Part shown: piece by piece, positions 30,323-38,742 of the stretch
How the letters are laid out: each line of letters opens with the position of its first letter
How positions within the stretch are numbered: position 1 is the first letter of the stretch
Assembly: GCA_014190895.1 (NCBI GenBank)
Contig: BJGV01000001.1
Location: forward strand, 1 to 64,000
DNA from: Nitrosomonadaceae bacterium
GTDB lineage: Bacteria; Pseudomonadota; Gammaproteobacteria; Burkholderiales; Nitrosomonadaceae
Reading direction: 5' to 3'
DNA: 64,000 bases
The notes under the pieces: generated by a model
The model's input: only the letters and a program-made list of their open reading frames with translations
What the model was told of the DNA's origin: nothing
Databases searched by the model: none
Program-made: the position numbers and the translations under genes

Positions 30323-32020
30323 TTATACGAGAATCATTTCAGAAAGACCCTTGCCACCAGGTATCATTGGGAATACATTTTCTGTTTGATCAGTAATGAA
30401 ATCCATAAATACCAGTCTATTTTTGAGTTTAAATGCTTCTCGCAGCGCACTTTCAATATCGCCAGGACTCTCTATCTTCATACCAACATGTCCGTAGCTC
30501 TCAGCTAATTTTACAAAATCTGGTAACGCATCCATGTAGGACTCAGCATAGCGATTACCATGAAAGAACTCTTGCCATTGACGCACCATTCCCATGTAAC
30601 GGTTATTGAGATTTATGATCTTAAGTGGCAAGTTGTATTGTTTGCAAGTAGATAATTCTTGTATGCACATTTGAATACTGGCTTCGCCAGTGACACAAGC
30701 CACTGTGCTTCCGGGGTTGACAAACTGCACGCCCATGGCTGCTGGTAGACCGAATCCCATGGTTCCCAGACCGCCAGAATTGATCCAACGGCGTGGTTTA
30801 TCAAATTTGTAGAATTGTGCTGCCCACATTTGATGTTGACCAACATCAGAGGTGATAAAAGCATCACCTTTAGTTATTTCATAGAGTCTTTCAATTACCA
30901 TTTGAGGTTTAATAATAGTACTTGCGCGATCATATTTAAGACAGTCACGCTCACGCCATAAATTAATTTGTGTCCACCACGCTCTAAGCGCTATTAGATC
31001 TAATTTCTCTTTGTCGATTCTTAGTAATCGAATGAGATCGTCCAGTACGTCAGAAATGTCGCCGATAATAGGCACATCTACTTTAACGCGCTTAGAGATG
31101 GACGAAGGATCAATATCAATGTGTACAATCTTCCTTTCATTATTAGAAAAGTGCTTTGGGTTTCCAATCACGCGGTCATCAAAACGTGCACCAATAGCTA
31201 TTAATACGTCACAATCTTGCATTGCCATATTAGCCTCATATGTGCCATGCATACCTAACATACCGACAAAGAATTTATCTGTGGCAGGATAGCCGCCTAG
31301 TCCCATTAAAGTATTAGTACACGGAAAACCCATTATTTGTACTAAATTTATTAGTTGTGTACTTGCATTGCTCAGAATTACTCCTCCGCCAGCGTAGATC
31401 ATAGGGCGTTTTGCGCCCAATATTAGTTGCGCCGCTTTTTTAACTTGCTCAAGAGAAACCTTGATAATCGGATCGTAAGAGCGCATAAAAACACTGTCAG
31501 GGTAAGAGAACTCTGTTTTCTGTTGACTTATGTCTTTTGGAATGTCTACTAGTACCGGTCCAGGTCGTCCAGTCGAAGCAATGTAGAATGCTTTTTTGAT
31601 GGTAGTAGCCAATTCTGTAATATCTTTTACCAAAAAATTATGCTTAACACAGGGACGTGTGATGCCCACAGTATCTACTTCTTGAAATGCATCCAAGCCA
31701 ATAGCGTAGGTAGGTACCTGCCCGCTAATGATAACCATCGGGATTGAGTCCATGTAGGCGGTAGCTATACCTGTAACGGCATTGGTTACACCAGGACCAG
31801 ATGTTACTAGCGCGACCCCTGTTTTCCTACTAGAGCGCGCATAACCATCGGCCGCATGTACCGCGGCTTGTTCGTGTCGCACTAAAATATGTTTGACTTT
31901 GTTCTGTTTACACAATTCATCGTATATGAACAATACAGCGCCGCCAGGGTAACCAAAAATATGATCCACCCCTTCTGCCTGTAAACAACGTATTGTAATT
32001 TCAGCACCCGTTAATTCCAT
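30323..32020 (-). CDS. ilvB: Acetolactate synthase large (catalytic) subunit
   Basis: Thiamine-diphosphate enzyme making acetolactate or acetohydroxybutyrate. From the ATG at 32020 it has 565 residues, the normal length, beginning MELTGAEITIRCLQAEGVD; the frame is open further upstream but that part is not family-like. GYPGGAVLFIYDEL near 20-33 carries the catalytic Glu environment and GEASIQMCIQEL near 430-441 replaces the common GDGSFQMN thiamine motif, with Glu and Ala in place of Asp and Gly. The rest of the domain is intact. It leads the ilv-psd-pssA-leuA run. Confidence 0.94.
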   Translation of the reverse strand: MELTGAEITIRCLQAEGVDHIFGYPGGAVLFIYDELCKQNKVKHILVRHEQAAVHAADGYARSSRKTGVALVTSGPGVTNAVTGIATAYMDSIPMVIISGQVPTYAIGLDAFQEVDTVGITRPCVKHNFLVKDITELATTIKKAFYIASTGRPGPVLVDIPKDISQQKTEFSYPDSVFMRSYDPIIKVSLEQVKKAAQLILGAKRPMIYAGGGVILSNASTQLINLVQIMGFPCTNTLMGLGGYPATDKFFVGMLGMHGTYEANMAMQDCDVLIAIGARFDDRVIGNPKHFSNNERKIVHIDIDPSSISKRVKVDVPIIGDISDVLDDLIRLLRIDKEKLDLIALRAWWTQINLWRERDCLKYDRASTIIKPQMVIERLYEITKGDAFITSDVGQHQMWAAQFYKFDKPRRWINSGGLGTMGFGLPAAMGVQFVNPGSTVACVTGEASIQMCIQELSTCKQYNLPLKIINLNNRYMGMVRQWQEFFHGNRYAESYMDALPDFVKLAESYGHVGMKIESPGDIESALREAFKLKNRLVFMDFITDQTENVFPMIPGGKGLSEMILV

Positions 32021-32073
32021 ACTTTTTTCTATACCCAAGAAGTAATAAATCAAACTTATAACAGTAACGGTTA

Positions 32074-32090
32074 GCTGACCTCTGGTCAAC
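32074..32090. promoter_or_regulatory. Hairpin upstream of ilvB
   Basis: GCTGACC and GGTCAAC with a 3-nt loop form a 7-bp stem (one wobble pair) about 55 nt before the ilvB start. It may be part of the leader of the ilv operon. No branched-chain-rich leader peptide followed by a terminator was identified, so classical attenuation is not supported. Confidence 0.3.
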
Positions 32091-32446
32091 TCTTTATTGG
32101 TAGACGTCCTCTATGTTTGACAGTTTCTATCTATATTATTCGTGATTATTAGTAGTTAGAGTCTTTTTTTGTTCATTTTAAGGAAATAGGTAAGAGGAAT
32201 GTTTTGAAAGGTGGTGTTCTAATAGTTAAAGCAGTAGCCTAAATTTCGGGTTATTAGACAAGCTATCATCTATAACCTCTTGCAGGTACATTCTCCTAGA
32301 TTTTTGTTATTTTCAACATAAAGCATGAATCCATTTGTTATTTGAGTATGCGAGACCAAAAATAAAGTCGGTATATTACTTGAGAGTTCACCCCGTTACA
32401 GGGTAAAATGGGTATTTTATGTTGAGCATCTAACTGGAGAATATGC
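32091..32446. other. Divergent promoter region of ilvB and rpsO, no gene
   Basis: 356 bp between the ilvB hairpin and rpsO. Stops occur in all frames and no RNA gene is recognised. The region must hold the promoters of the ilv operon and of rpsO. A TTGACA is present at 32117-32122 but no well-spaced -10 follows, so no promoter is called. Confidence 0.5.
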
Positions 32447-32716
32447 ATGTTGGTAACAATCAATACAAAGGCGCAAGTGGTGCGTGACTATCAGAGGGCC
32501 GTGGGGGACACGGGTTCTTCAGAAGTGCAAGTGGCCCTACTGACAAATCGTATTAATGAGCTGGGGGATCATTTTAAGACCCATGTTAAAGATCATCACT
32601 CTCGTCGTGGTTTATTGCGTATGGTAAATCGCCGTCGCAAATTACTTGATTATCTAAAACGTACCAGTCTTGGTAGCTATCGTTTGCTTATTGAACGTCT
32701 TGGGCTTCGTAAATAG
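32447..32716 (+). CDS. rpsO: 30S ribosomal protein S15
   Basis: 89 residues, the standard length, with [27 protein letters not shown]-like central sequence (about 20-46) and [21 protein letters not shown] near 49-69, both characteristic. CTGGAG precedes the ATG. It binds 16S rRNA early in assembly and often represses its own translation through the leader. pnp follows on the same strand, the conserved pair. Confidence 0.97.
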   Translation: MLVTINTKAQVVRDYQRAVGDTGSSEVQVALLTNRINELGDHFKTHVKDHHSRRGLLRMVNRRRKLLDYLKRTSLGSYRLLIERLGLRK

Positions 32717-32839
32717 AATTTCTTGGCAAAAAGAGGGGGGCGTGAGAGATATTTGAACCACTTGTTCGATGCCTAATGGTAAAAATATGTCGCACGATAT
32801 ACAGTCAAATAAAAATAGTTCATCAAAAAGGATAGTTAA

Positions 32840-34948
32840 TTGAAATCGATTAAGAAAAGTGTTGTGTACGGACGTCATCAATTAACGCTGGAAACTGGCG
32901 AAATTGCGAGGCAAGCTAATGGTTCTGTGCTTGTTAAGATGAACGATACTGTGGTTCTGGTGACCGTGGTGGGTGCGAAAAATGCTAAGCAGGGACAAGA
33001 TTTTTTCCCATTGACTGTGGATTATCAAGAACGTAGTTATGCTGCCGGTAGAATACCAGGTAGTTTTTTTAAACGCGAAGGGCGTCCTTCCGAGAAAGAG
33101 ATTCTTACTTCCCGCTTGATTGATCGTCCTATTCGCCCATTATTTCCAGATAGCTTTTATAATGAAGTGCAAATTGTTGCCACAGTTTTATCTTCTGATA
33201 ATGAAGTAGATTCAGATATTCCTGCGATGATTGGGGCTTCTGCAGCACTAGTGCTCTCTGGTATCCCCTTTGATGGTCCAGTTGGTGCTGCTCGTGTTGG
33301 TTACATGAATGGCGAGTACATGCTAAATCCAACCGCTACTGAATTGAAAAATACCCAATTGAATTTGGTAGTTGCAGGAACGCAAAACGCTGTATTGATG
33401 GTGGAATCAGAAGCAATGGAGCTGCCTGAAGACATAATGTTAGGTGCAATTATGTATGGTCATCAACAAATGCAGGTGGTTATTAATGCCATTAATGAAC
33501 TGGCTGATGAAGCTGGAGTTTCTATATGGGAATGGGTACCTCAACAGAAAGACAAGGAGTTATCTGAAAAGATTGCCCAGTTAGCGGAAACAGATTTACG
33601 TAGCGCTTTTCATTTAAAACAGAAACAGGCGCGATCAGAAGCAATTGATGAAGTCTGGCGAAGAGTTTTTGATGAGATCGGCGTTGATTCTGATAATGGA
33701 CCGACAGGGCAGGTTGTCAAAGAAATTTGTTTTGCTCTTGAGTCAAAGATTGTGCGTACTCAAATTTTAGATGGTGAACCACGTATAGATGGACGAGATA
33801 CGCGTACCGTGCGACCTATTACTATTCGTAATAGTGTCCTGCCGCGTACCCACGGCTCTGCCTTGTTTACTCGTGGAGAGACTCAGGCGTTAGTGATTGC
33901 AACTCTGGGCACGGGACGCGATGAACAGAAAATTGACGCATTACAAGGAGACTATACTGATCGTTTTATGCTTCATTACAATATGCCACCTTATGCTACC
34001 GGTGAAACTGGTCGCGTGGGTACACCTAAGCGCCGAGAAATTGGTCATGGACGTCTCGCCAAGCGAGCACTTATTGCAGTTTTGCCTTCTGCTGAAGAAT
34101 TTGGTTATTCAATTAGAGTTGTGTCAGAGATTACCGAGTCAAATGGTTCCAGCTCTATGGCATCAGTTTGTGGTGGATGTCTTGCGTTAATGGATGCAGG
34201 TGTTCCGCTTAAGGCTCATGTAGCAGGCATTGCAATGGGTTTAATTAAAGAAGGCAATCGTTTCGCTGTACTGACAGATATTCTTGGCGATGAAGATCAT
34301 TTGGGTGACATGGATTTCAAGGTTGCCGGTACTGAGCAGGGCATTACAGCATTACAAATGGACATTAAAATTCAAGGTATTACTAAAGATATTATGCACG
34401 TTGCATTGGTGCAGGCAAAAGAAGGACGTATGCACATCTTAGAAATTATGAAGCAGGCATTACCTTCAACTCGAGATGATATTTCTCAGCATGCGCCGCG
34501 CATCATAAAAATTAAAATTAACCCTGAGAAAATTCGTGATGTAATCGGAAAAGGCGGTGCAGTAATTCGCGCATTGACTGAGGAGACCGGAACTACTATT
34601 GATATCACAGACGACGGCACTGTTACGATAGCTTGTATTAGCGCTGAAGGCGGCGAGCTCGCTAGAAAACGCATTGAAAATATTACTGCTGATGTAGAAG
34701 TTGGTAAGATATATGATGGTACCGTATTAAAATTGCTGGACTTTGGTGCAATTGTTAGCGTCTTACCAGGAAAAGATGGTTTATTACACATATCACAAAT
34801 TGCTAACGAACGAGTGAGTAGCGTTGCCGAGTATCTGAAAGAAGGGCAGATGGTACGTGTGAAAGTTCTAGAAGCTGATGACAAAGGACGACTTCGTTTA
34901 AGTATGAAGGCAGTTTCTGTCGACACTAGCGAGAATGTAGTTTCCTAA
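32840..34948 (+). CDS. pnp: Polyribonucleotide nucleotidyltransferase (PNPase)
   Basis: 3'-5' phosphorolytic exoribonuclease of mRNA decay. At 702 residues it has two RNase PH domains (first [20 protein letters not shown] near 74-93; second [10 protein letters not shown] near 318), a KH domain ([15 protein letters not shown] near 564-578) and an S1 domain ([19 protein letters not shown] near 625-643). It starts at TTG with AAGGA about 8 nt upstream; the family begins at this point, so the TTG is credible. A clear terminator follows at 34985-35023. Confidence 0.97.
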   Translation: MKSIKKSVVYGRHQLTLETGEIARQANGSVLVKMNDTVVLVTVVGAKNAKQGQDFFPLTVDYQERSYAAGRIPGSFFKREGRPSEKEILTSRLIDRPIRPLFPDSFYNEVQIVATVLSSDNEVDSDIPAMIGASAALVLSGIPFDGPVGAARVGYMNGEYMLNPTATELKNTQLNLVVAGTQNAVLMVESEAMELPEDIMLGAIMYGHQQMQVVINAINELADEAGVSIWEWVPQQKDKELSEKIAQLAETDLRSAFHLKQKQARSEAIDEVWRRVFDEIGVDSDNGPTGQVVKEICFALESKIVRTQILDGEPRIDGRDTRTVRPITIRNSVLPRTHGSALFTRGETQALVIATLGTGRDEQKIDALQGDYTDRFMLHYNMPPYATGETGRVGTPKRREIGHGRLAKRALIAVLPSAEEFGYSIRVVSEITESNGSSSMASVCGGCLALMDAGVPLKAHVAGIAMGLIKEGNRFAVLTDILGDEDHLGDMDFKVAGTEQGITALQMDIKIQGITKDIMHVALVQAKEGRMHILEIMKQALPSTRDDISQHAPRIIKIKINPEKIRDVIGKGGAVIRALTEETGTTIDITDDGTVTIACISAEGGELARKRIENITADVEVGKIYDGTVLKLLDFGAIVSVLPGKDGLLHISQIANERVSSVAEYLKEGQMVRVKVLEADDKGRLRLSMKAVSVDTSENVVS

Positions 34949-34984
34949 TTTATATCCAGAATTTAAAAGCTTTACTTAATATAA

Positions 34985-35023
34985 GAATGCCCGGTATCTT
35001 CTGAAACGGGGCATTCTTTTTTT
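34985..35023 (+). terminator. Rho-independent terminator after pnp
   Basis: GAATGCCC and GGGCATTC form a perfect 8-bp stem around a 16-nt loop, followed by seven T. It lies 37 bp after the pnp stop and ends the rpsO-pnp transcript. On the other strand it could also weakly serve dksA, which ends at 35074. Confidence 0.9.
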
Positions 35024-35073
35024 ACTTAAAAAATGAATATGCTTGACTTATCTCACTAAGAAAAATAGTAACT

Positions 35074-35496
35074 CTACTTAGCTAGTTGCTTTTCTTTTAT
35101 TTCATCAAGCGTTTTACAGTCTATACAAAGAGTTGCAGTAGGACGCGCTTCAAGACGCTTTAGACCGATTTCAATCCCGCAGTTGTTGCAGTAACCATAT
35201 TCACCAGTCTCTATTGCAATAATAGTCTTATTAATTTTCTTTATGAGTTTTCGTTCGCGATCACGATTACGTAACTCTAGCGAGATATCTGCTTCTTGAC
35301 TGGCGCGGTCGTTTGGATCAGCAAAGACGGTTGCCTCATCTTGCATTTTATGGACCGTATTGTTTATATCTTCACCTAATGAGGCTTTCATCTCATTCAG
35401 TATCCGGTGAAAGTGTATAAGTTGCTTTCGGCTCATATAAGCCTCGCCTTTCTTTAGTTGATAGACGGTAGCTTGGGCATGTAGTTCTCGTGGCAT
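35074..35496 (-). CDS. dksA: RNA polymerase-binding transcription factor DksA
   Basis: Works with ppGpp in the secondary channel of RNA polymerase to control rRNA and amino-acid genes. At 140 residues it has the coiled-coil tip DPNDRASQEAD (near 64-74) with both aspartates, and the zinc finger CNNCG...CIDC near 105-129. The ATG at 35496 has AAGAAGG about 10 nt upstream. It is convergent with pnp and about 225 bp from the tRNA operon, which reads the other way. Confidence 0.95.
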   Translation of the reverse strand: MPRELHAQATVYQLKKGEAYMSRKQLIHFHRILNEMKASLGEDINNTVHKMQDEATVFADPNDRASQEADISLELRNRDRERKLIKKINKTIIAIETGEYGYCNNCGIEIGLKRLEARPTATLCIDCKTLDEIKEKQLAK

Positions 35497-35682
35497 TTTT
35501 TAGAGCCTTCTTATAATTTAAATATCAGGGTGCTTTAATATCAGAAATTATGTGATATAGCAAGTGAATTTAATATTTCTTTATAGTGCTTTTTTGAGTT
35601 TTATGGCGAGAGTGGTGTTAGTCGACATAGGCTATGTTATTGAATCCACAAGTCTGTTAGACAAGTATAACAAGATTACAAA

Positions 35683-35711
35683 TTGACCTTTTATTAGCGG
35701 GCGGGTATAGT
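35683..35711 (+). promoter_or_regulatory. Sigma70 promoter of the tRNA Pro-Arg-His operon
   Basis: -35 TTGACC at 35683-35688 and -10 TATAGT at 35706-35711, separated by exactly 17 bp. The tRNA-Pro 5' end is 10 nt after the -10. Both boxes are close to consensus and the position fits a stable-RNA promoter. Confidence 0.85.
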
Positions 35712-35720
35712 GCTTTTTTC

Positions 35721-35797
35721 CGGGGTGTAGCGTAGCCTGGTAGCGCGCCTGGTTTGGGACCAGGATGTCGGGAGTTCAAATCTCTCCACCCCGACCA
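35721..35797 (+). tRNA. tRNA-Pro (anticodon TGG)
   Basis: 77-nt cloverleaf with encoded CCA. The acceptor stem is CGGGGTG/CACCCCG with discriminator A. Anticodon stem CCTGG/CCAGG holds TTTGGGA, giving anticodon TGG, which can read most proline codons by wobble. It is first of three tRNAs in one operon. Confidence 0.97.
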
Positions 35798-35850
35798 ATC
35801 AATACTTCATTGATTTAATTCAATAAAGTAAGTGTAACCCGGCTTGAGTA

Positions 35851-35927
35851 GTGCCCGTAGCTCAACCGGATAGAGCACCAGCCTTCTAAGCTGGGGGTTG
35901 CAGGTTCAATTCCTGTCGGGCACACCA
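35851..35927 (+). tRNA. tRNA-Arg (anticodon TCT)
   Basis: 77 nt with encoded CCA. Acceptor stem GTGCCCG/CGGGCAC, discriminator A. The anticodon loop CTTCTAA gives TCT for AGA and AGG codons. Second gene of the tRNA operon, 53 bp after tRNA-Pro. Confidence 0.97.
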
Positions 35928-35998
35928 TAGAATTTCTTCAGTAAATTGCATCAGTGCATCAGGATTTTCGAACCTGCGTGATCTTAGCTTTTTCAGAT

Positions 35999-36074
35999 GG
36001 TGGCTGTAGCTCAGTGGTAGAGTCCCGGATTGTGATTCCGGTTGTCGTGGGTTCGAAACCCATCAGCCACCCCA
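35999..36074 (+). tRNA. tRNA-His (anticodon GTG)
   Basis: Acceptor stem GTGGCTG/CAGCCAC starting at 36000, with the extra G(-1) of histidine tRNA encoded at 35999 opposite discriminator C36071, then CCA. The anticodon loop TTGTGAT gives GTG. Last gene of the tRNA operon, followed by a terminator 8 bp on. Confidence 0.97.
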
Positions 36075-36082
36075 ATAGAATG

Positions 36083-36109
36083 AAGGCTTGCAGCGATGCA
36101 AGCCTTTTT
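36083..36109 (+). terminator. Terminator of the tRNA operon
   Basis: AAGGCTTGCA and TGCAAGCCTT form a perfect 10-bp stem around the GCGA tetraloop, followed by a short T run. It lies directly after tRNA-His. Confidence 0.92.
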
Positions 36110-36524
36110 CACACCAAACGGATTTTTTGCTCCGTATAGGCGCAGTGTAGGATTTCTCGGATCGTGCAGCAAGCATCATGTTCATAAAATAAAAACCGTT
36201 GGGCTATCTCGGCGGTGACGGCTTAAAGCATTGTCTTAAAAAACGGGATCTACTTTACTTAGAATCATTATCTTCTATAACAACTTTTCTTGTGCTTGTA
36301 TTTTTACTTTTTTGAACACCTAGGAAGAACATTTCAGGGATTGTATAATGCTAATCTGAGGAGGTAACCCCTACGCCTAACTCATCTGTAAGACCCTAAT
36401 TCTCTTGGAGATTCTGGCTTACTAGCGTTCAGAAAATCTCAAGAAGTTTAGAGGGAAATTTATTGTTTTTTAATGATTTTTGTGCTCATAACTTTATTTT
36501 TGCATGTAATTTAGGAGTTACTCT
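36110..36524. other. 415-bp gap between the tRNA operon and the J-domain gene
   Basis: No gene is supported. On the minus strand a short open stretch includes FLFYEHDACCTIREILHCAY but has internal stops and no start, and I could not assign it to a family; it might be a decayed gene. The second half (about 36330-36460) holds small imperfect hairpins such as AATTCTC/GAGATTC. No known RNA gene (6S, 4.5S, tmRNA) was recognised. Confidence 0.4.
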
Positions 36525-37301
36525 GTGTTTAAATTTTTAAGCGCTTTGATAGGCTATTATTATTTTGGAATTTCTGGGGCATTCATTGGTTATTTCTTGG
36601 GAAGCATTATTGACCGTTACAGTGCCTATGGTTTTGGTGGAGTTAATCCGCTGAGCGGCAATTATCGGAAGGAAATTTTTCTTGAGACTGTTTTTATTTT
36701 AATGGGGAAGCTTGCTAAAGCAGATGGTCGCATATCAGAAGATGAAGTTAATCATGTTGAGCAATTTATTACCAAATCAAGAATGTCTGTTGAGCATAGA
36801 CAAAAAGCAATTACTCTTTTTAAGCAAGGATCCGCAACAGAGTTTGATTATGAGTCGTGTTTAAAGAAATTTATAGATGTTTGTGGACAGACGCATAATT
36901 TAAAACAGATGCTGTTGGTTTATCTCATTGTGATGGCTTCGTCCGATGGACGCGTTGACTCTACTGAAGAGCGCTTACTCGCAGACATTGCTCTCCATCT
37001 TGGCTACAACCAGATTGCATTCAAACAGTTGTTGGATATGGTTTTAAATCAATCTCACTTTGCCGGTGGCCAAGTGGTATCCGCTACAGTTTTGGAGGAT
37101 GCTTATAGAGCGATCGGCGTCAGTAAAGATAGTAATGATCAAGATATTAAGCGGGCTTATCGGAAATTAATGAGTCAATATCATCCTGATAAGTTAATAG
37201 GTCAGGGTGTTCCGGAAGATATGATTACTGTGGCCACTCAGCAATCACAGGAAGTTCAGGTTGCTTATGATTTAATTACGAAAAGCCGGAAAAGTAGTTA
37301 A
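36525..37301 (+). CDS. DjlA-like co-chaperone (TerB domain plus J domain)
   Basis: 258 residues from GTG with GGAG about 10 nt upstream. An N-terminal glycine-containing membrane segment (about 5-28) is followed by a TerB-like helical domain with two acidic repeats (LAKADGRISEDEVN and MASSDGRVDSTEERL) and a C-terminal J domain (about 190-255) with the invariant HPDK in SQYHPDKLIGQG. This is the DjlA layout: an inner-membrane protein presenting its J domain to DnaK in the cytoplasm. It stands alone between intergenic regions. Confidence 0.9.
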   Translation: MFKFLSALIGYYYFGISGAFIGYFLGSIIDRYSAYGFGGVNPLSGNYRKEIFLETVFILMGKLAKADGRISEDEVNHVEQFITKSRMSVEHRQKAITLFKQGSATEFDYESCLKKFIDVCGQTHNLKQMLLVYLIVMASSDGRVDSTEERLLADIALHLGYNQIAFKQLLDMVLNQSHFAGGQVVSATVLEDAYRAIGVSKDSNDQDIKRAYRKLMSQYHPDKLIGQGVPEDMITVATQQSQEVQVAYDLITKSRKSS

Positions 37302-37539
37302 CCTTAACGAGTATTAAAGGATTCGATAACAAGCTTTTTTCTATGAAGGTTAGACACTTTTACTCGTCGATGAATTGCATGCGTTCTCTTGTGCGCGCTC
37401 CATTGACTCTGTTACATTAGTAATCTTGATATTGTAATTGATGGCGTTACTCAGGCCCTCTTAGAAAATTGTAATTTAGAGTTGAATTTGCCGGTTATAT
37501 TTGTGTTATAGTTTTTAATCAACTTAAAAAAGGAAATTT

Positions 37540-37824
37540 ATGAAAACAGTACTTACAGCCGTTGTTATGTTGTTTGCATTTACCGGAAGTGTTTATGCCG
37601 CAATTAATATCAATACAGCAACTCAAGCCGAGCTTGAAGCTCTAAAATCGGCAGGCATTACTACCATTAAAGCTAAAGCAATTATCGCTTACCGTACCAA
37701 GGCTGGTGCATTTAAATATGTAGATGATATAGAAAAAGTTGATGGCATTAATAGCCATACAGTTGATATGGAACAGTTACGTACAGCTATTACAGTTACA
37801 GGCCCAACTGTTTTAAGGAAATAA
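37540..37824 (+). CDS. ComEA-like helix-hairpin-helix DNA-binding protein
   Basis: 94 residues with a signal peptide (about 1-20, cleavage after VYA) and a duplicated helix-hairpin-helix unit starting ININTATQAELEALKSAG and including YVDDIEKVDGIN. This fits periplasmic ComEA proteins that bind incoming DNA during natural transformation. Other com or pilus genes are not nearby, and short ComEA homologues occur in many bacteria not known to be competent, so a role in DNA uptake is only inferred. AAAAAAGGAAA precedes the start. Confidence 0.85.
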   Translation: MKTVLTAVVMLFAFTGSVYAAININTATQAELEALKSAGITTIKAKAIIAYRTKAGAFKYVDDIEKVDGINSHTVDMEQLRTAITVTGPTVLRK

Positions 37825-38005
37825 GATAAGACTGTAATCTGATTTAAATACAGATGTATTAGAGGGGATATCTCTATAGAAGGGCATATTAAATTGCAAG
37901 AGTTGATTCCACATAAAAGAGTGGTTAGATAGAATAGGTGAAAGCTCCCTGTTCAACTACTACGGGAATAACATTTATTTTAATTAGTATTGACCCATTA
38001 AGTAA

Positions 38006-38740
38006 TTAAGAACTTTGATTCGGTGTAATTGTAGAATAATTTGAATTTATTCCTAGCTCGATACCTGCATATTGAGTAACTGTTGACAAAGTAGAGCATG
38101 CCATACGTAGTTCTGCCGAAAGACGGAATAGTGTACTTAGATTTACAGTGCGCCGTAATAGTAAAGAGAGTACTTGTAAGAGATCTGCACTTCCATCTGG
38201 GCGTATGGCGTCAATAAGTGCGTTGGGTGGTGAGAATTTTAATGGGTCTGCAATTGCACGTATCGCAAGGAAGGGCATGCTGGCATTTGCAGCAACTCTA
38301 GCTATCGCGGCACTTTCCATATCTACTGCACAAGCCCCAGTAACTTCCGCTTGCCCATATTTTTCATCTATAGAGGTGAGTACGCACTGACTCTCTGCCA
38401 ATGTGCCGCCAATGATGTGCAAGCTGGAGGGCAGGCATTGTTGTAATCGGGTTCGCCAGTCTAGAGCCACAGGCAGAGAGTATCCAGCATAAATCGACTC
38501 CGGTAATATTAGGTCTCCTGGATTCAAATTCGCGTCCAAGGCACCTGCAATTCCAAAGCTTACGAGGGCGGTTGCCCCCTTATTTTGTAGTTCTATTGCT
38601 GCCATCTGGGCAGCTTTAGAACCTATTCCAGAGAGGCATATTATCGCATTTCCTCCCAAGTTAATTATTTGACCAATAGGTAAATTTTGCCGAGTAATAC
38701 AACGTGCTTCGGCACGCATGGCTGTGATGATACCAATCAT
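38006..38740 (-). CDS. hpnG: Hopanoid-associated phosphorylase HpnG
   Basis: Nucleoside phosphorylase-fold enzyme that removes adenine from adenosylhopane in making bacteriohopanepolyols. The chosen ATG lies 2 bp after the shc stop and gives 244 residues starting MIGIITAMRAEARC. SFGIAGALDANLNPGDLILP near 61-80 and ACAVDMESAAIARVA near 141-155 are typical of the fold. The frame continues upstream inside shc but that part is not homologous. Last gene of the hopanoid run. The adjacent hpnH makes its substrate. Confidence 0.9.
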   Translation of the reverse strand: MIGIITAMRAEARCITRQNLPIGQIINLGGNAIICLSGIGSKAAQMAAIELQNKGATALVSFGIAGALDANLNPGDLILPESIYAGYSLPVALDWRTRLQQCLPSSLHIIGGTLAESQCVLTSIDEKYGQAEVTGACAVDMESAAIARVAANASMPFLAIRAIADPLKFSPPNALIDAIRPDGSADLLQVLSLLLRRTVNLSTLFRLSAELRMACSTLSTVTQYAGIELGINSNYSTITPNQSS

Positions 38741-38742
38741 GC

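Noticed and set aside
34486-34926. 146-codon open frame opposite pnp
   Set aside because: Antisense to the KH and S1 domains of PNPase, without any family features.
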